64,000 nucleotides of DNA from the NCBI RefSeq assembly GCF_000772935.1, contig NZ_JPVR01000081.1, forward strand, positions 337,826-401,825, written 5' to 3'. This document shows positions 1-8,208 of the stretch, piece after piece. The notes below the pieces were generated by a model, which ran no database searches, was not told the DNA's origin, and saw only the letters and a program-made list of their open reading frames with translations. Origin of the DNA: Lysinibacillus boronitolerans JCM 21713 = 10a = NBRC 103108 (GTDB lineage: Bacteria; Bacillota; Bacilli; Bacillales_A; Planococcaceae). Numbering within the stretch: position 1 is the first letter of the stretch; each line of letters opens with the position of its first letter. Position numbers and translations under genes: made by a program.

Positions 1-225
1 GCCTAGCTCCACAAGTTTATGTACAAGCTTTGTGACACTTGGCTTCTCTATAGACATGAAATTCGCGATATCCACAAATGAATGTGGACCCTTATCATTC
101 AAGAAACGAAGCACTGCCCACTGCGAGCTATATAACTGATAGGGTTCAAGCTGCACATTCAGCTGATTAATAAACGGCCGATACATTAAGCGGTACTGAT
201 TAAAAAAATCCTGTTCAATTGTCAC
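1..225 (-). CDS. MarR-family transcriptional regulator, 5' part (cut by window edge)
   Basis: Only the first 75 codons are present; the left window edge removes the rest. The N-terminus begins VTIEQDFFNQYR and runs into the helix-turn-helix entry usual for MarR proteins (QWAVLRFLNDKG, then DIANFM and EKPSVTKLVHKL). The GTG start at 225 is chosen because AAAGGAAG lies 8 bases upstream. MarR dimers normally repress their own transcription and often a neighbouring efflux or detoxification gene, with relief by a small ligand. The palindrome just upstream (246-264) fits autorepression. The wing, the dimer helices and the target genes are outside the window, so ligand and regulon cannot be guessed. 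Confidence 0.85.
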   Translation of the reverse strand, partial: MTIEQDFFNQYRLMYRPFINQLNVQLEPYQLYSSQWAVLRFLNDKGPHSFVDIANFMSIEKPSVTKLVHKLVELG

Positions 226-245
226 ACTATCACTTCCTTTTAAAT

Positions 246-264
246 TAGTTAGCCTAGCTAACTA
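246..264. promoter_or_regulatory. Palindromic operator upstream of the MarR gene
   Basis: TAGTTAGC-CTA-GCTAACTA is an 8+8 perfect inverted repeat with a 3-base centre, 21 bases before the GTG start of the MarR gene. Size and placement match MarR-dimer operators that overlap or follow the promoter. Assignment to this regulator is inferred from position. Confidence 0.6.
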
Positions 265-341
265 TATACCTAAAAACTCTATTTGTCTAGTAGGAAATAA
301 GCGAAACACCGCTAAAGCGGGATGATTGCTTGTGAGAGTGG

Positions 342-821
342 TATCCTTCACTTTGCGCGTTCTATCCGCTACTTTCCTTGTTCTATCCGTCACTTTCAGC
401 ATTCTATCCACCTACACGAAGCGTATCCTACGCTTTCTCTGATCTATCCACCACTTTGCACGTTCTATCCGCTACTTTCAGCATTCTATCCACCTACACG
501 AAGCGTATCCTCCACTTTCTCTGCTCTATCCACCACTTTGCGCGTTCTATCCGCTACTTCCCTTGCTCTATCCGTCACTTTCAGCATTCTATCCGCCTAC
601 ACGAAGCGTATCCTCCACTTTCTCTGCTCTATCCACCACTTTGCGCGTTCTATCCGCTACTTTCCTTGCTCTATCCGTCACTTTCAGCATTCTATCCACC
701 TACACAAAGCGTATCCTCCGCTTTCTCTGCTCTATCCACCACTTTGCGCGTTCTATCCGCTACTTTCCTTGTTCTATCCGTCACTTTCAGCATTCTATCC
801 ACCTACTTCAAGCGCCCTTTC
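342..821 (+). repeat. TATCC 21-bp repeat array 1 (23 copies)
   Basis: TATCC starts at 342 and recurs 23 times up to 796. Successive spacings are 21 bases except four of 19, which always fall in the monomer reading TATCCACCTACACGAAGCG or a close variant. Typical monomers are TATCC-GCTACTTT-CCTTGTTC and TATCC-GTCACTTT-CAGCATTC. Five monomers make a 103-base higher-order unit; one unit lacks a monomer and is 82 bases. The forward frames are open only because the motif contains no stop. The 19-base units shift frame, there is no ribosome site, and the region lies between two leftward genes, so it is treated as non-coding. The rest of 226-877 holds only the operator and a terminator. Confidence 0.93.
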
Positions 822-831
822 CCTCTACAAC

Positions 832-868
832 ACTAAAAGCTACAATTCAGACCGCTTGAATTGTAGCT
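832..868 (-). terminator. Rho-independent terminator after the NERD gene
   Basis: AGCTACAATTCA (838-849) pairs with TGAATTGTAGCT (857-868) around a 7-base loop. On the minus strand the stem is followed by TTTTAG. It lies ten bases beyond the reconstructed stop of the leftward NERD gene. Confidence 0.85.
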
Positions 869-877
869 CTTAGCTCT

Positions 878-1817
878 TTATTCCTTAATCCAATATTTCC
901 GATGCTTTTTGACACCCTCCGCTTTTAATGGGAGTTGCTGCAACAACTTATACGCTAAATCGGGAGAGTCAATGCCAAAGAATTCGCGGAAGCTTCGATT
1001 GGTTACCTGCTGCCCGACTAGTAACCTGTAGTCCTCTAATTTCGAACCAATGCATCATCGTCCACCAATCCACAGCGAGGGCAAATCCATTTCTTATAGT
1101 GATACTTTAAACGCTGCCCGAGTCGCACTGTGGACATAGCACACCTTTCGCTATTTCCTTGAGCGGCACCTCTACTTCTTTTTTCAACTTTGTGTGCAGG
1201 GATAATAGAAGGTTGGCTAATTGTAAAAGATCAACTCTTTCTCTAGGTTGATAATGCTCTATCCATTTTTGTAGATGAAATCGTAACCCTTTTACATGAA
1301 ATATAGGTTGCCCCTCAAAACCCTTTGTTAAAATGCCATTTTTCGTTGCCAGCACTACTGCATGTACAATAGGTAATTCGAAATGTTCTCGCAGTAGAAG
1401 CTTTTTCATCCATATGACATGCCGATCCAGCTGAACAAATGGATCAGTCATTCCTTCCACCGTGCCATCCAATGTTGTCCGTGTAAACTGCGCAAAAGGG
1501 ACATCATATGAGAGATTTCCTGTTATATTTTTGATTTCAAGAATAAGTAAAAAATGTGGGCAGAGAAAGATAGTATCCATTTGATAGGTAGATCCGTAGC
1601 TATTTGTGGTTTGAAAATCATGTAGAAAATAATGTGGGGTTGGTAAATCGATTTCGAGCCATTCTGCATCAACACGCTGTTCCCCCGCAAGACCTGCTTG
1701 GACACGGCTCAAACGTTCACCATAATAGGCGTAGTTATTATGCGTCTGTGGCAATCTACGGAGCACCACCTCTAGTATTTTTTGCAAATCCGATGGTTGT
1801 CGTGCTAATAGAATCAT
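878..1817 (-). pseudogene. NERD-domain (nuclease-related) protein with two frameshifts
   Basis: The gene starts at ATG 1817 (AGGAGGTGAATAC before it; reading MILLARQPSDLQK). Codons to about 1130 give a NERD domain (YGSTYQMDTIFL, ILEIKNITGNL) of the kind related to restriction-type nucleases. The open frame then stops at 1107, but homology-like sequence continues in other frames. A zinc-ribbon half, CPQCDSG, continues one base out of frame as QRLKYHYKKWICPRCGLVDD. After a second one-base shift comes LEDYRLLVGQQVTNRSF to HRKYWIKE and a stop at 878, followed by a terminator. Both shifts look like single-base losses, one in a GGG-like run and one near AAATTA. They could be real decay or homopolymer sequencing errors. 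An intact product would be about 310 residues. Its cellular role is unknown. Confidence 0.8.
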
Positions 1818-1842
1818 GTATTCACCTCCTGTTCTGATTATA

Positions 1843-1872
1843 CAAAAAAAGAACCTCAATAAATGAGGTTCT
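1843..1872 (-). terminator. Terminator of the siderophore operon
   Basis: AGAACCTCA (1850-1858) pairs with TGAGGTTCT (1864-1872), followed on the minus strand by seven T. It is about 90 bases past the last permease stop. Confidence 0.85.
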
Positions 1873-1964
1873 CAAAAACTTGAAAGGTAGATGATGTAAA
1901 ATCTTCTTTTCATAATTTTTATTAGATCGAAAGACTGTTTTTGTGAGCAATAACTAATACGTGC

Positions 1965-2972
1965 CTACACATTTTTACGCAATAAATACAAAAAGTAGGG
2001 TGCGCCAATAAATGCAACAACAATCCCAGCAGGAACCGTTGCACTTGCAATAGCAACACGTCCGATGGTATCAGCCAGCATTAGCAAGCTTGCGCCAATG
2101 AAAAGCGTCAGTGGTAAAAAGAATTGGTAGCGCGGACCAACGAGCTGTTTTGCAATATGGGGAGCCATCAAACCGATGAAGGCTACACCACCTGTTACGG
2201 ATACCGCGGCAGCCGCTAATGCAACCGCAACAATTAATAATCGGAAACGTTCTCGCCCAATGTTCATACCAAGACCGACTGCTGTTTGCTCCGTCATGGC
2301 CAAGACATTTAAAACGTTGGCTTTATAGAAAATGTAAGGGATGCCCAGTACAAGCCAAGGCATTAGCGCCCAGAAAAATGGCCAATCTGTGCCCCACACA
2401 TTTCCGGCTAGCCATTGTGCAATAAATTGTACATCACTCCGCTCAGCAGAGGATATTAATACCATCATGACCCCTGATAAGGCTGATGCTACGCCTACCC
2501 CTACTAAAATAAACTGCACAGGATGGACACCCTTATTACGCTGATAAGAGAAAAAGTAAATGCCCAGTGCTGTTACTAAGGCACTACAAAAGCCGACAAT
2601 CGGTAAAATATAGGCAAAGTGAGGAAGGTCGCCATCTACTAGTAAATAAAAGACAGTAATCCCAACACCTGCGCCAGCACTTATACCAATAATTCCTGGG
2701 TCTGCTAAATCATTGCGGGTTACGCCCTGCAATACGGCCCCTGCCAATGCTAATGCCATACCCGCAGCCGCTAGCACAAACATTCTTGGTAAACGGACTG
2801 AAAAAAGCACGAAGGACTCCTTAAAACTACCATCGCCCAGTAAGGTTGGAAGAATGCGGTCAATAGATACCGAAGCAGCACCTAATGAAATCCCTAAAAT
2901 AAAAATGAACAAGGTTACCACAAGCCATATGAGTAACCATTTACGTTGTTTTCTGCGACCTTCTTTAAACAA
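1965..2972 (-). CDS. FecCD-family siderophore ABC transporter permease (second subunit)
   Basis: This 335-residue hydrophobic protein has the usual length and motifs of FecCD/BtuC permeases: an N-terminal membrane anchor, RLPRMFVLAAAGMALALAG, VTRNDLADPGIIGISAGAG and, near the C-terminus, GLMAPHIAKQLVGP. It would form one half of the membrane channel that moves ferric siderophore into the cytoplasm. The start is TTG at 2972 with GGGAGG nine bases upstream, and the first codons overlap the end of the preceding permease by 8 bases, which implies translational coupling. It is the last of four genes in a Fur-controlled operon. Overall it resembles the B. subtilis YfhA/FeuC type; the siderophore cannot be read from sequence. 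Confidence 0.93.
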   Translation of the reverse strand: MFKEGRRKQRKWLLIWLVVTLFIFILGISLGAASVSIDRILPTLLGDGSFKESFVLFSVRLPRMFVLAAAGMALALAGAVLQGVTRNDLADPGIIGISAGAGVGITVFYLLVDGDLPHFAYILPIVGFCSALVTALGIYFFSYQRNKGVHPVQFILVGVGVASALSGVMMVLISSAERSDVQFIAQWLAGNVWGTDWPFFWALMPWLVLGIPYIFYKANVLNVLAMTEQTAVGLGMNIGRERFRLLIVAVALAAAAVSVTGGVAFIGLMAPHIAKQLVGPRYQFFLPLTLFIGASLLMLADTIGRVAIASATVPAGIVVAFIGAPYFLYLLRKNV

Positions 2973-3966
2973 ATTGACGTCCTCCCTTCCGCACTAATAG
3001 TAGGAAGAATGGAAGACCTAAAATTGAAATAATGGCGACAACTGGTGTTTCATAAGGTGCGTTAATCATGCGCCCTGCAAAATCAGCCAACACCATAAAC
3101 CAGCCACCAACAATGGCGCTCATGGGTAAGACATAACGATAGTCTGTCCCTACAAACGCACGGACAATATGCGGCACCATTAAGCCAACAAAAGCTAGAT
3201 TCCCTACGAGAGCCACAGCAGAGCCAGCCAGAATAACCACAACGAACATCATGACACCCTTTACGAGTGTAGTGTTTTGTCCAACGCCCACTGCTACTTC
3301 CTCATTTAAGCTTAAAATCGTTAATTGACGACTAAACGCAAATGAAAGCAGTAAGCCAATAATAATAACGGGTACGATCAATAAAGCCTGCCATGTCGTG
3401 CCAATGAAACCGCCACTTGTCCACATCGAAACATCTTTGGAGATTTGAAATAAAATGCCTGTCCCCTCAGCAATTGCCTGTAATAATGCTGTGACAGCTG
3501 CACCAGCTAAAACAAGCTTTAAAGGGGAAAAGCCTTTTTTAGTAGAGGCACCAATCCCATAAACTAACATCATTCCAATTCCAGCGCCAATAAAGCAGGC
3601 TAAAATTAACGTATAATACGAGAATTTAGGGATAAATGCCATTGTTAAAGCAAGGGCAGCATTTGCCCCTGCCGTTAAACCAAGCAGCCCTGGATCAGCT
3701 AACGGATTTCGTGTAACCCCTTGCATAATCGCCCCAGCAACAGCGAGCGCACTTCCAACAAAAATAGCTGCAATGATACGAGGAAATCGAATTTCACGTA
3801 AAATCGTGTAATGTTTACCTCCACTTTGTCCGACAATTGCTTGAAAGACATCTTGAATACTTGTATTCGCTGCCCCTAAGCACAATGAGATACTGGCAGT
3901 ACCAATTAATACAAGCAATGCAAGCAATATCTGAAGCCAAAATGGAAGCTTTCGAAACTTTGTCAT
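2965..3966 (-). CDS. FecCD-family siderophore ABC transporter permease (first subunit)
   Basis: This 333-residue permease has about ten predicted membrane helices. Signatures of the family are RFPRIIAAIFVGSALAVAGA, VTRNPLADPGLLGLTAGAN and FVGLMVPHIVRAFVG, the last being the coupling region that contacts the ATPase. With the following gene it makes the heterodimeric channel for ferric siderophore import. The ATG at 3966 lies 24 bases after the binding-protein stop, so the four genes form one transcript. It resembles B. subtilis YfiZ/FeuB. Confidence 0.93.
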   Translation of the reverse strand: MTKFRKLPFWLQILLALLVLIGTASISLCLGAANTSIQDVFQAIVGQSGGKHYTILREIRFPRIIAAIFVGSALAVAGAIMQGVTRNPLADPGLLGLTAGANAALALTMAFIPKFSYYTLILACFIGAGIGMMLVYGIGASTKKGFSPLKLVLAGAAVTALLQAIAEGTGILFQISKDVSMWTSGGFIGTTWQALLIVPVIIIGLLLSFAFSRQLTILSLNEEVAVGVGQNTTLVKGVMMFVVVILAGSAVALVGNLAFVGLMVPHIVRAFVGTDYRYVLPMSAIVGGWFMVLADFAGRMINAPYETPVVAIISILGLPFFLLLVRKGGRQFV

Positions 3967-3989
3967 TTGCCTTCGCTACTCTCTACTAA

Positions 3990-4922
3990 TTATTGTAAAA
4001 ATTTCTCTTCAAAGAACTTCAATTGATGTTCTAATGTGATCGGATCATTGAAGTAAAAGGCATTCGCATTCACTTCAAATAAATGACCATTTTTCACTGC
4101 TTCTAAATCTTTAAACCATGCTGCATCTGTAAAGGAATTATCTTGATCTTGGAACATACTGAAGATCACGTAGTCACCTGCATATTCCCCTAAAACTTCT
4201 TGAGAAATGGCATAGTAGCCAGGCTCTAACGCTGTCTCTTTTACTTTCTCAGGCATTTTCAAGCCCATTTCCTGATATAAAATCTCTGTTCCACGACCCC
4301 AGTTATCGCCATAAATATAGAACTGTTTATTAAAGTTCTCTGCTACTGTTACAGTCGCATCTTCACCGATTTTTTCTTTAATTTTTTTACCAGCTTCTGC
4401 TGCACGTGCTTTAAAATCTGCTACCCAAGCAGTTGCTTCTTTTTCTTTATTCACAACTTTACCGATTTCAATAAATTGCTGTAAATAGTCTACTTTACCA
4501 TACGTAAATAATACAGTTGGCGCGATTTCTGCTAATTTATCAGCATTTTCAATACCATTTAAGCCAATAATTAAATCTGGCTCTAGCTCAAGAATTTTTT
4601 CAATATCGGTATTTTCAACAACGACAGCGTCTTTAATTGCATCTTCAAAGTTTGGATTTTTTGCTGCCCATGCGTCTACACCGACAACATCAACATCCAG
4701 CTGTAATAAATCCCCTACAAAAGAAGATAATACAACTACACGTTTAGGGTTTGCTGGTACTTCAATTGGACCTGCTTCAGATTGATAAGTAATTGTTTGT
4801 GCTGAAGTCGCTTCTTTCGAGCCTTCATCAGTCTTTTCTGCTTTCTCTTCTTTATTGCCGCACGCTGCAAGTACGAGTACGAGCATCATAAACATTGGTA
4901 ATAACCACTTCTTCATTGTCAT
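3990..4922 (-). CDS. Iron-siderophore substrate-binding lipoprotein
   Basis: The 310-residue precursor has a lipoprotein signal (MKKWLLPMFMMLVLVLAAC, lipobox LAAC at about residue 21) and a Glu/Lys-rich linker. A class III periplasmic-binding fold follows, typical of FhuD/YfiY proteins (RVVVLSSFVGDLLQLDVDVV, ILELEPDLIIGLNG, ENFNKQFYIYGDNWGRG). Lipid-anchored outside the membrane, it would capture ferric siderophore and hand it to the two permeases. AAAGGAG precedes the ATG at 4922. Hydroxamate or carboxylate siderophores are the usual ligands of the YfiY branch, but specificity here is inference. Confidence 0.93.
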   Translation of the reverse strand: MTMKKWLLPMFMMLVLVLAACGNKEEKAEKTDEGSKEATSAQTITYQSEAGPIEVPANPKRVVVLSSFVGDLLQLDVDVVGVDAWAAKNPNFEDAIKDAVVVENTDIEKILELEPDLIIGLNGIENADKLAEIAPTVLFTYGKVDYLQQFIEIGKVVNKEKEATAWVADFKARAAEAGKKIKEKIGEDATVTVAENFNKQFYIYGDNWGRGTEILYQEMGLKMPEKVKETALEPGYYAISQEVLGEYAGDYVIFSMFQDQDNSFTDAAWFKDLEAVKNGHLFEVNANAFYFNDPITLEHQLKFFEEKFLQ

Positions 4923-4932
4923 TCATTCTCCT

Positions 4933-5721
4933 TTAAACGGTTTGTAATAAGTCATATGTAATGCACATTGGTTTGTTTGTTCGTGGATCTTTGCCAATTA
5001 CTGCATCTATATTAAATACTTTTTTTAATACTTCTGGAACCATCACTTCTTCAGCCGTTCCGAATTTTACAAGCTTTCCTTGTGAAAGCGCTACAATATA
5101 ATCTGAAAAACGTGCCGCTTGATTTAAATCATGGAGGACCATAACAATCGTACGCCCTTGTTCTTCATTCAGCTTGTAGAGTAACTCTAAAACCTCTAAT
5201 TGATGTGCCATATCTAAATACGTTGTCGGCTCATCTAAGAATATAATATCGGTTTCTTGAGCTAGAGACATTGCAATCCATACTCGTTGACGCTGTCCAC
5301 CTGATAAAGCATCTACAGATTGCAAGCGGAAGTCTTCTGTTTTTGTCACTTGTAAAGCCCAGTCAATGACCTCTTTATCTTTTTGTGATAAATTACCAAA
5401 GCCCTTTTGATAGGGAAATCGACCGTAGGATACAAGCTCTTCCACTGTTAAACCATGTGCACTTTCTGGACTCTGTGGTAAGATTGCCAGCTCTTTTGCC
5501 AATTCTTTTGTTTTCATCTTGGAAATATTTTGACCATCTAATATGACCTGTCCACTCTCATGCTTTAATATACGTGTAATGGCCTTTAATAAGGTAGACT
5601 TTCCACAACCATTTGAACCAATGATGGTTGTGATTTTGCCATCTGGAATTTGCAGCGATAAATCATGCACAATCGTTTTATCGTCATAACCAACACGAAT
5701 CGATTCAACTTCTAAACGCAA
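4933..5721 (-). CDS. Siderophore ABC transporter ATP-binding protein (FecE/YusV type)
   Basis: The protein carries Walker A (IGSNGCGKSTLL), the Q-loop (LPQSPE), ABC signature (LSGGQRQRVW), Walker B (DIIFLDEPTTYLD) and H-switch (VMVLHDLNQAA), the pattern of FecE/FhuC/YusV iron-siderophore ATPases. It energises import by the two permeases encoded downstream. A longer open frame reaches a GTG at 5769, but that position has no ribosome site and sits 10 bases from the Fur box. TTG at 5721 with AGAGAGGG 6 bases upstream is the better start (262 residues, starting LRLEVESIRVGY). It is the first gene of the operon, and the binding-protein gene follows after about ten bases. Confidence 0.92.
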   Translation of the reverse strand: MRLEVESIRVGYDDKTIVHDLSLQIPDGKITTIIGSNGCGKSTLLKAITRILKHESGQVILDGQNISKMKTKELAKELAILPQSPESAHGLTVEELVSYGRFPYQKGFGNLSQKDKEVIDWALQVTKTEDFRLQSVDALSGGQRQRVWIAMSLAQETDIIFLDEPTTYLDMAHQLEVLELLYKLNEEQGRTIVMVLHDLNQAARFSDYIVALSQGKLVKFGTAEEVMVPEVLKKVFNIDAVIGKDPRTNKPMCITYDLLQTV

Positions 5722-5778
5722 TTCGGACCCTCTCTTTCTTTTTACTTCATTCCGTGCTATGATAAGCACTATTAAAAA

Positions 5779-5793
5779 TGATAATCATTATCA
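5779..5793. promoter_or_regulatory. Fur box between divergent iron genes
   Basis: TGATAATCATTATCA is a perfect 7-1-7 inverted repeat identical to the Bacillus Fur core. It lies 58 bases upstream of the ATPase TTG and 77 bases upstream of the oppositely oriented reductase ATG. One site could therefore repress both directions when iron is plentiful. Confidence 0.92.
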
Positions 5794-5869
5794 ATAAAAA
5801 TAAGTCTAGTTTTTTGATAAGATTTTGTCAATTACTTTTTTACTATTTATTAAGGAAGTGGCAACAAAA

Positions 5870-6919
5870 ATGCAACAGGTGTATGATGTGACAATTATTG
5901 GCGGAGGTCCAGCTGGCTTATACAGTGCCTTTTATAGTGGTTTACGTGGTTTAAAAACAAAATTAGTAGAAAGTCAACCACAGCTTGGCGGAAAAGTCTT
6001 ACTTTATCCAGAAAAGCTGATATGGGATATCGGGGGACATCCACCTGTTTTGGGCGATCAATTTGTTAAACAATTAATCGAGCAAGCCAAAACATTTGAT
6101 CCTACTATTTTGACAGATACAAAAGTGGATTTAATTGAACGTCATGATGATATTTTTGTGATACATACAGCAGCTGGTGAAAAGCATTATTCTAAAACGG
6201 TGCTACTAGCTGTAGGTGGAGGCATTATTAGCCCTCAAAAGCTAACACTTGAAGGCGCTGAAAAATATGAAATGTCCAATCTACATTACACTGTGCAATC
6301 GTATAAACGTTTTGTCGATAAGGATATCATCATCTCAGGCGGTGGTAATGCAGCCATTGATTGGGCTGTTGAATTAAGACCGATTGCTAAAAGTGTAACG
6401 GTTGTTTACCGCAAAGAGCATTTATCAGCGCACGAAGCCACTGTACAGGAAGCACTGAAAGCAGGTGTGCGCATTGAGTGTAATACAACCATTACAAAGC
6501 TTTCCGCAAATGCTGATAAAACGGCTATTCAATTAGTGACATGCGAGAATACGCTAACAAAGCAAAGTTATACGCGTCAAATCGATGAGGTGATTGTCAG
6601 TCATGGCTATAATCGTGAGGCGTCTCTTGCATTTGATGAGGCCATTGCCATTCCGAAAAAGGATGATTATTATTTTGAAGGAAAAGCAACAGGTGAAACA
6701 GCCCATCCTGGTATTTTTGCTGCGGGTGATATTTTATCATTTGATGGAAAAATCAATTTGCTACTTGGGACATTCCAAGATGCAGCCAATGCGGTCAATT
6801 CTATTAAAACGTATTTAGAACCAACTGCCTATCGTCATGGCATGGTGTCCTCACATAATGAGTTATTTAAAGAGAAAAATCGCTCAATTATCGAAAAGCA
6901 ATTTGCTCCAGCTCACTAA
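5870..6919 (+). CDS. Ferredoxin/flavodoxin-NADP+ reductase, type 2 (thioredoxin-reductase-like, YumC family)
   Basis: ATG at 5870 follows TAAGGAAG; an upstream in-frame start at 5825 lacks a ribosome site. The N-terminal FAD motif is DVTIIGGGPAGLYSAFYSG, the central NADPH motif is IIISGGGNAAIDWAVEL, and the C-terminal FAD motif is GIFAAGDILSFDGK. The Cys-x-x-Cys redox pair of true thioredoxin reductases is absent, which points to the type-2 ferredoxin-NADP reductases. These supply reduced ferredoxin or flavodoxin in the cytoplasm. Position opposite a siderophore operon and next to a Fur box suggests it supplies electrons for iron release or Fe-S and low-iron metabolism. About 349 residues, close to the family's usual 330-350. 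Confidence 0.9.
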   Translation: MQQVYDVTIIGGGPAGLYSAFYSGLRGLKTKLVESQPQLGGKVLLYPEKLIWDIGGHPPVLGDQFVKQLIEQAKTFDPTILTDTKVDLIERHDDIFVIHTAAGEKHYSKTVLLAVGGGIISPQKLTLEGAEKYEMSNLHYTVQSYKRFVDKDIIISGGGNAAIDWAVELRPIAKSVTVVYRKEHLSAHEATVQEALKAGVRIECNTTITKLSANADKTAIQLVTCENTLTKQSYTRQIDEVIVSHGYNREASLAFDEAIAIPKKDDYYFEGKATGETAHPGIFAAGDILSFDGKINLLLGTFQDAANAVNSIKTYLEPTAYRHGMVSSHNELFKEKNRSIIEKQFAPAH

Positions 6920-6929
6920 ACCTAAATAT

Positions 6930-6962
6930 AACCCTCTTAAGATCATGATCTTAAGAGGGTTT
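6930..6962. terminator. Bidirectional terminator
   Basis: AACCCTCTTAAGAT and ATCTTAAGAGGGTT form a 14-base stem around CATG, with T-rich flank on the plus side. It serves the reductase gene and probably the convergent small gene that ends at 6970. Confidence 0.9.
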
Positions 6963-6969
6963 CTAGTTT

Positions 6970-7212
6970 TTATCTAAATAAACTTAATAGCGCTCCCATC
7001 TGTCTCAACATATTTACTCCATTTTTTATTGTCCCAGCATGCCCCATAATTGTATTTAAATGATCTGGTAAATTTCCTAATCTAGAGCCTTGCTGTTGTG
7101 GATTGGGAGAATAGTATGGTTGCACCATTCTACCTCGAAAAGGTGGGCCAAAATATTGCCTGTTGTTTGGCGGGTATGGACCTCTTCTAGCATTCGGCTG
7201 AAAATATGGCAT
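6970..7212 (-). CDS. Small Pro/Gly/Arg/Tyr-rich protein (YppG/YqfQ-like)
   Basis: An 80-residue product. The N-terminal 45 residues are rich in Pro, Arg, Gly, Asn, Gln and Tyr (MPYFQPNARRGPYPPNNRQY, PYYSPNPQQQG). The remainder is an amphipathic helix-forming tail (LNTIMGHAGTIKNGVNMLRQ). A strong ribosome site (GATAGGGGGTG) precedes the ATG. This two-part composition is like the YppG and YqfQ/VrrA small proteins of Bacillus, which are sporulation- or coat-associated or of unknown function. I do not assign a function. It is monocistronic. Confidence 0.7.
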   Translation of the reverse strand: MPYFQPNARRGPYPPNNRQYFGPPFRGRMVQPYYSPNPQQQGSRLGNLPDHLNTIMGHAGTIKNGVNMLRQMGALLSLFR

Positions 7213-7356
7213 TTATACACCCCCTATCGGAAAGCCTTCTAACTAGTATATGTGGAAATTTTTATAGCGAATTAGACTTTTGAAGAAGGGGTTAAAAATA
7301 ATAAGGGAACCATACTAGTTTCCCTGTCATACTATAAGAAAAAAGAAGGTGGTACT

Positions 7357-8055
7357 ATTCAAGACTCTCATTATCTTACCTTTTTAGCTAAGTTCGGGAT
7401 TGGAGGCGCCCATCCTGGGGGCATTAATCTATCAAAGGCTGTCTTGCAAGCAGAGAATATTGAGCAAAACGCATATATTTTAGATGTGGGATGTGGTACA
7501 GGACAAACGGCTGCTTATTTAGCATCTTCCTATCAAGCAAACGTCACAGGTCTCGATATTCAGCCCATCATGATAGAAAAGGCTCGTCAGCGTATGCATA
7601 AAGCCCGTCTACCTGTCAAACTTATACAAGGCTCTATTGAACAAACCTCCTTAGGGAGCGAGTCATTTGACTTGATTCTAGCTGAGTCGGTTCTGGCCTT
7701 TGTTAATTTGCAGCAGGCTTTGCAGGAAATTTATCGTTTATTAAAGAAAGGTGGTCGCTTCATTGCTATAGAATTCACCATTCCCAAAACACTTCGCACC
7801 GAACTTACAGACGACATACAACAATTTTACGGCTTTCAGTCTCTCCTCATGAAAAAGGATTGGGTAAGACTCCTACATCAGGCTGGCTTTTATGAAATAC
7901 GTATACAAAAAAATAAATCCATCTCATCCAAGCCTGAATTTCAAGTTTCCTCACATATGGAATCCGAGTTCTATGAAATCATGGATCAGCATATTGCCAT
8001 GAATGAAAAATACGAAAATATTTTAGACTATCGCATCTATACCTGTACAAAGTAA
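7357..8055 (+). CDS. Class I SAM-dependent methyltransferase with an apparent ATT start
   Basis: The methyltransferase core is clear: motif I ILDVGCGTGQTAAYLA, the acidic loop TGLDIQPIMIEKAR, and ESFDLILAESVLAF as motif IV. The substrate is unknown; the layout is that of small-molecule or quinone-type methyltransferases. The first standard start (TTG 7444) would cut off conserved-looking residues LAKFGIGGAHPGGINLSKAV that are in frame upstream. AAGAAGGTGG followed by ACT then ATT at 7357 has the spacing of a normal start with ATT in place of ATG, giving IQDSHYLTFLAKFG. So either ATT is used, as in infC, or the start codon has mutated or been misread. From 7357 the protein is 232 residues. Its own terminator follows. 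Confidence 0.8.
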   Translation: MQDSHYLTFLAKFGIGGAHPGGINLSKAVLQAENIEQNAYILDVGCGTGQTAAYLASSYQANVTGLDIQPIMIEKARQRMHKARLPVKLIQGSIEQTSLGSESFDLILAESVLAFVNLQQALQEIYRLLKKGGRFIAIEFTIPKTLRTELTDDIQQFYGFQSLLMKKDWVRLLHQAGFYEIRIQKNKSISSKPEFQVSSHMESEFYEIMDQHIAMNEKYENILDYRIYTCTK

Positions 8056-8059
8056 TGAG

Positions 8060-8087
8060 CCAGCAGCAAAAGCGTTGCTGGTTTTTT
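8060..8087 (+). terminator. Terminator after the methyltransferase gene
   Basis: CCAGCAGC and GCGTTGCTGG form an imperfect stem at 8060-8081, followed by six T. Confidence 0.85.
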
Positions 8088-8208
8088 GTGCTGTCACAGC
8101 AAACTTTATGACACCTGTCATCAAGATTTTTTGACTGGTGTGAATAGGTTTTCTTAAGAGATTTTCTTATCCTTAAGGTAAGAAAAAAAAGAAAGAGTGA
8201 TCGAACTT

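Noticed and set aside
322..873. Long overlapping forward ORFs through repeat array 1 giving a Leu/Ser/Phe heptad protein
   Set aside because: All three forward frames are open because TATCC repeats lack stops. There is no ribosome site, and the recurring 19-base monomers would shift the frame.
928..1110. 60-codon forward ORF
   Set aside because: Antisense to the frameshifted C-terminal half of the NERD gene, no ribosome site.
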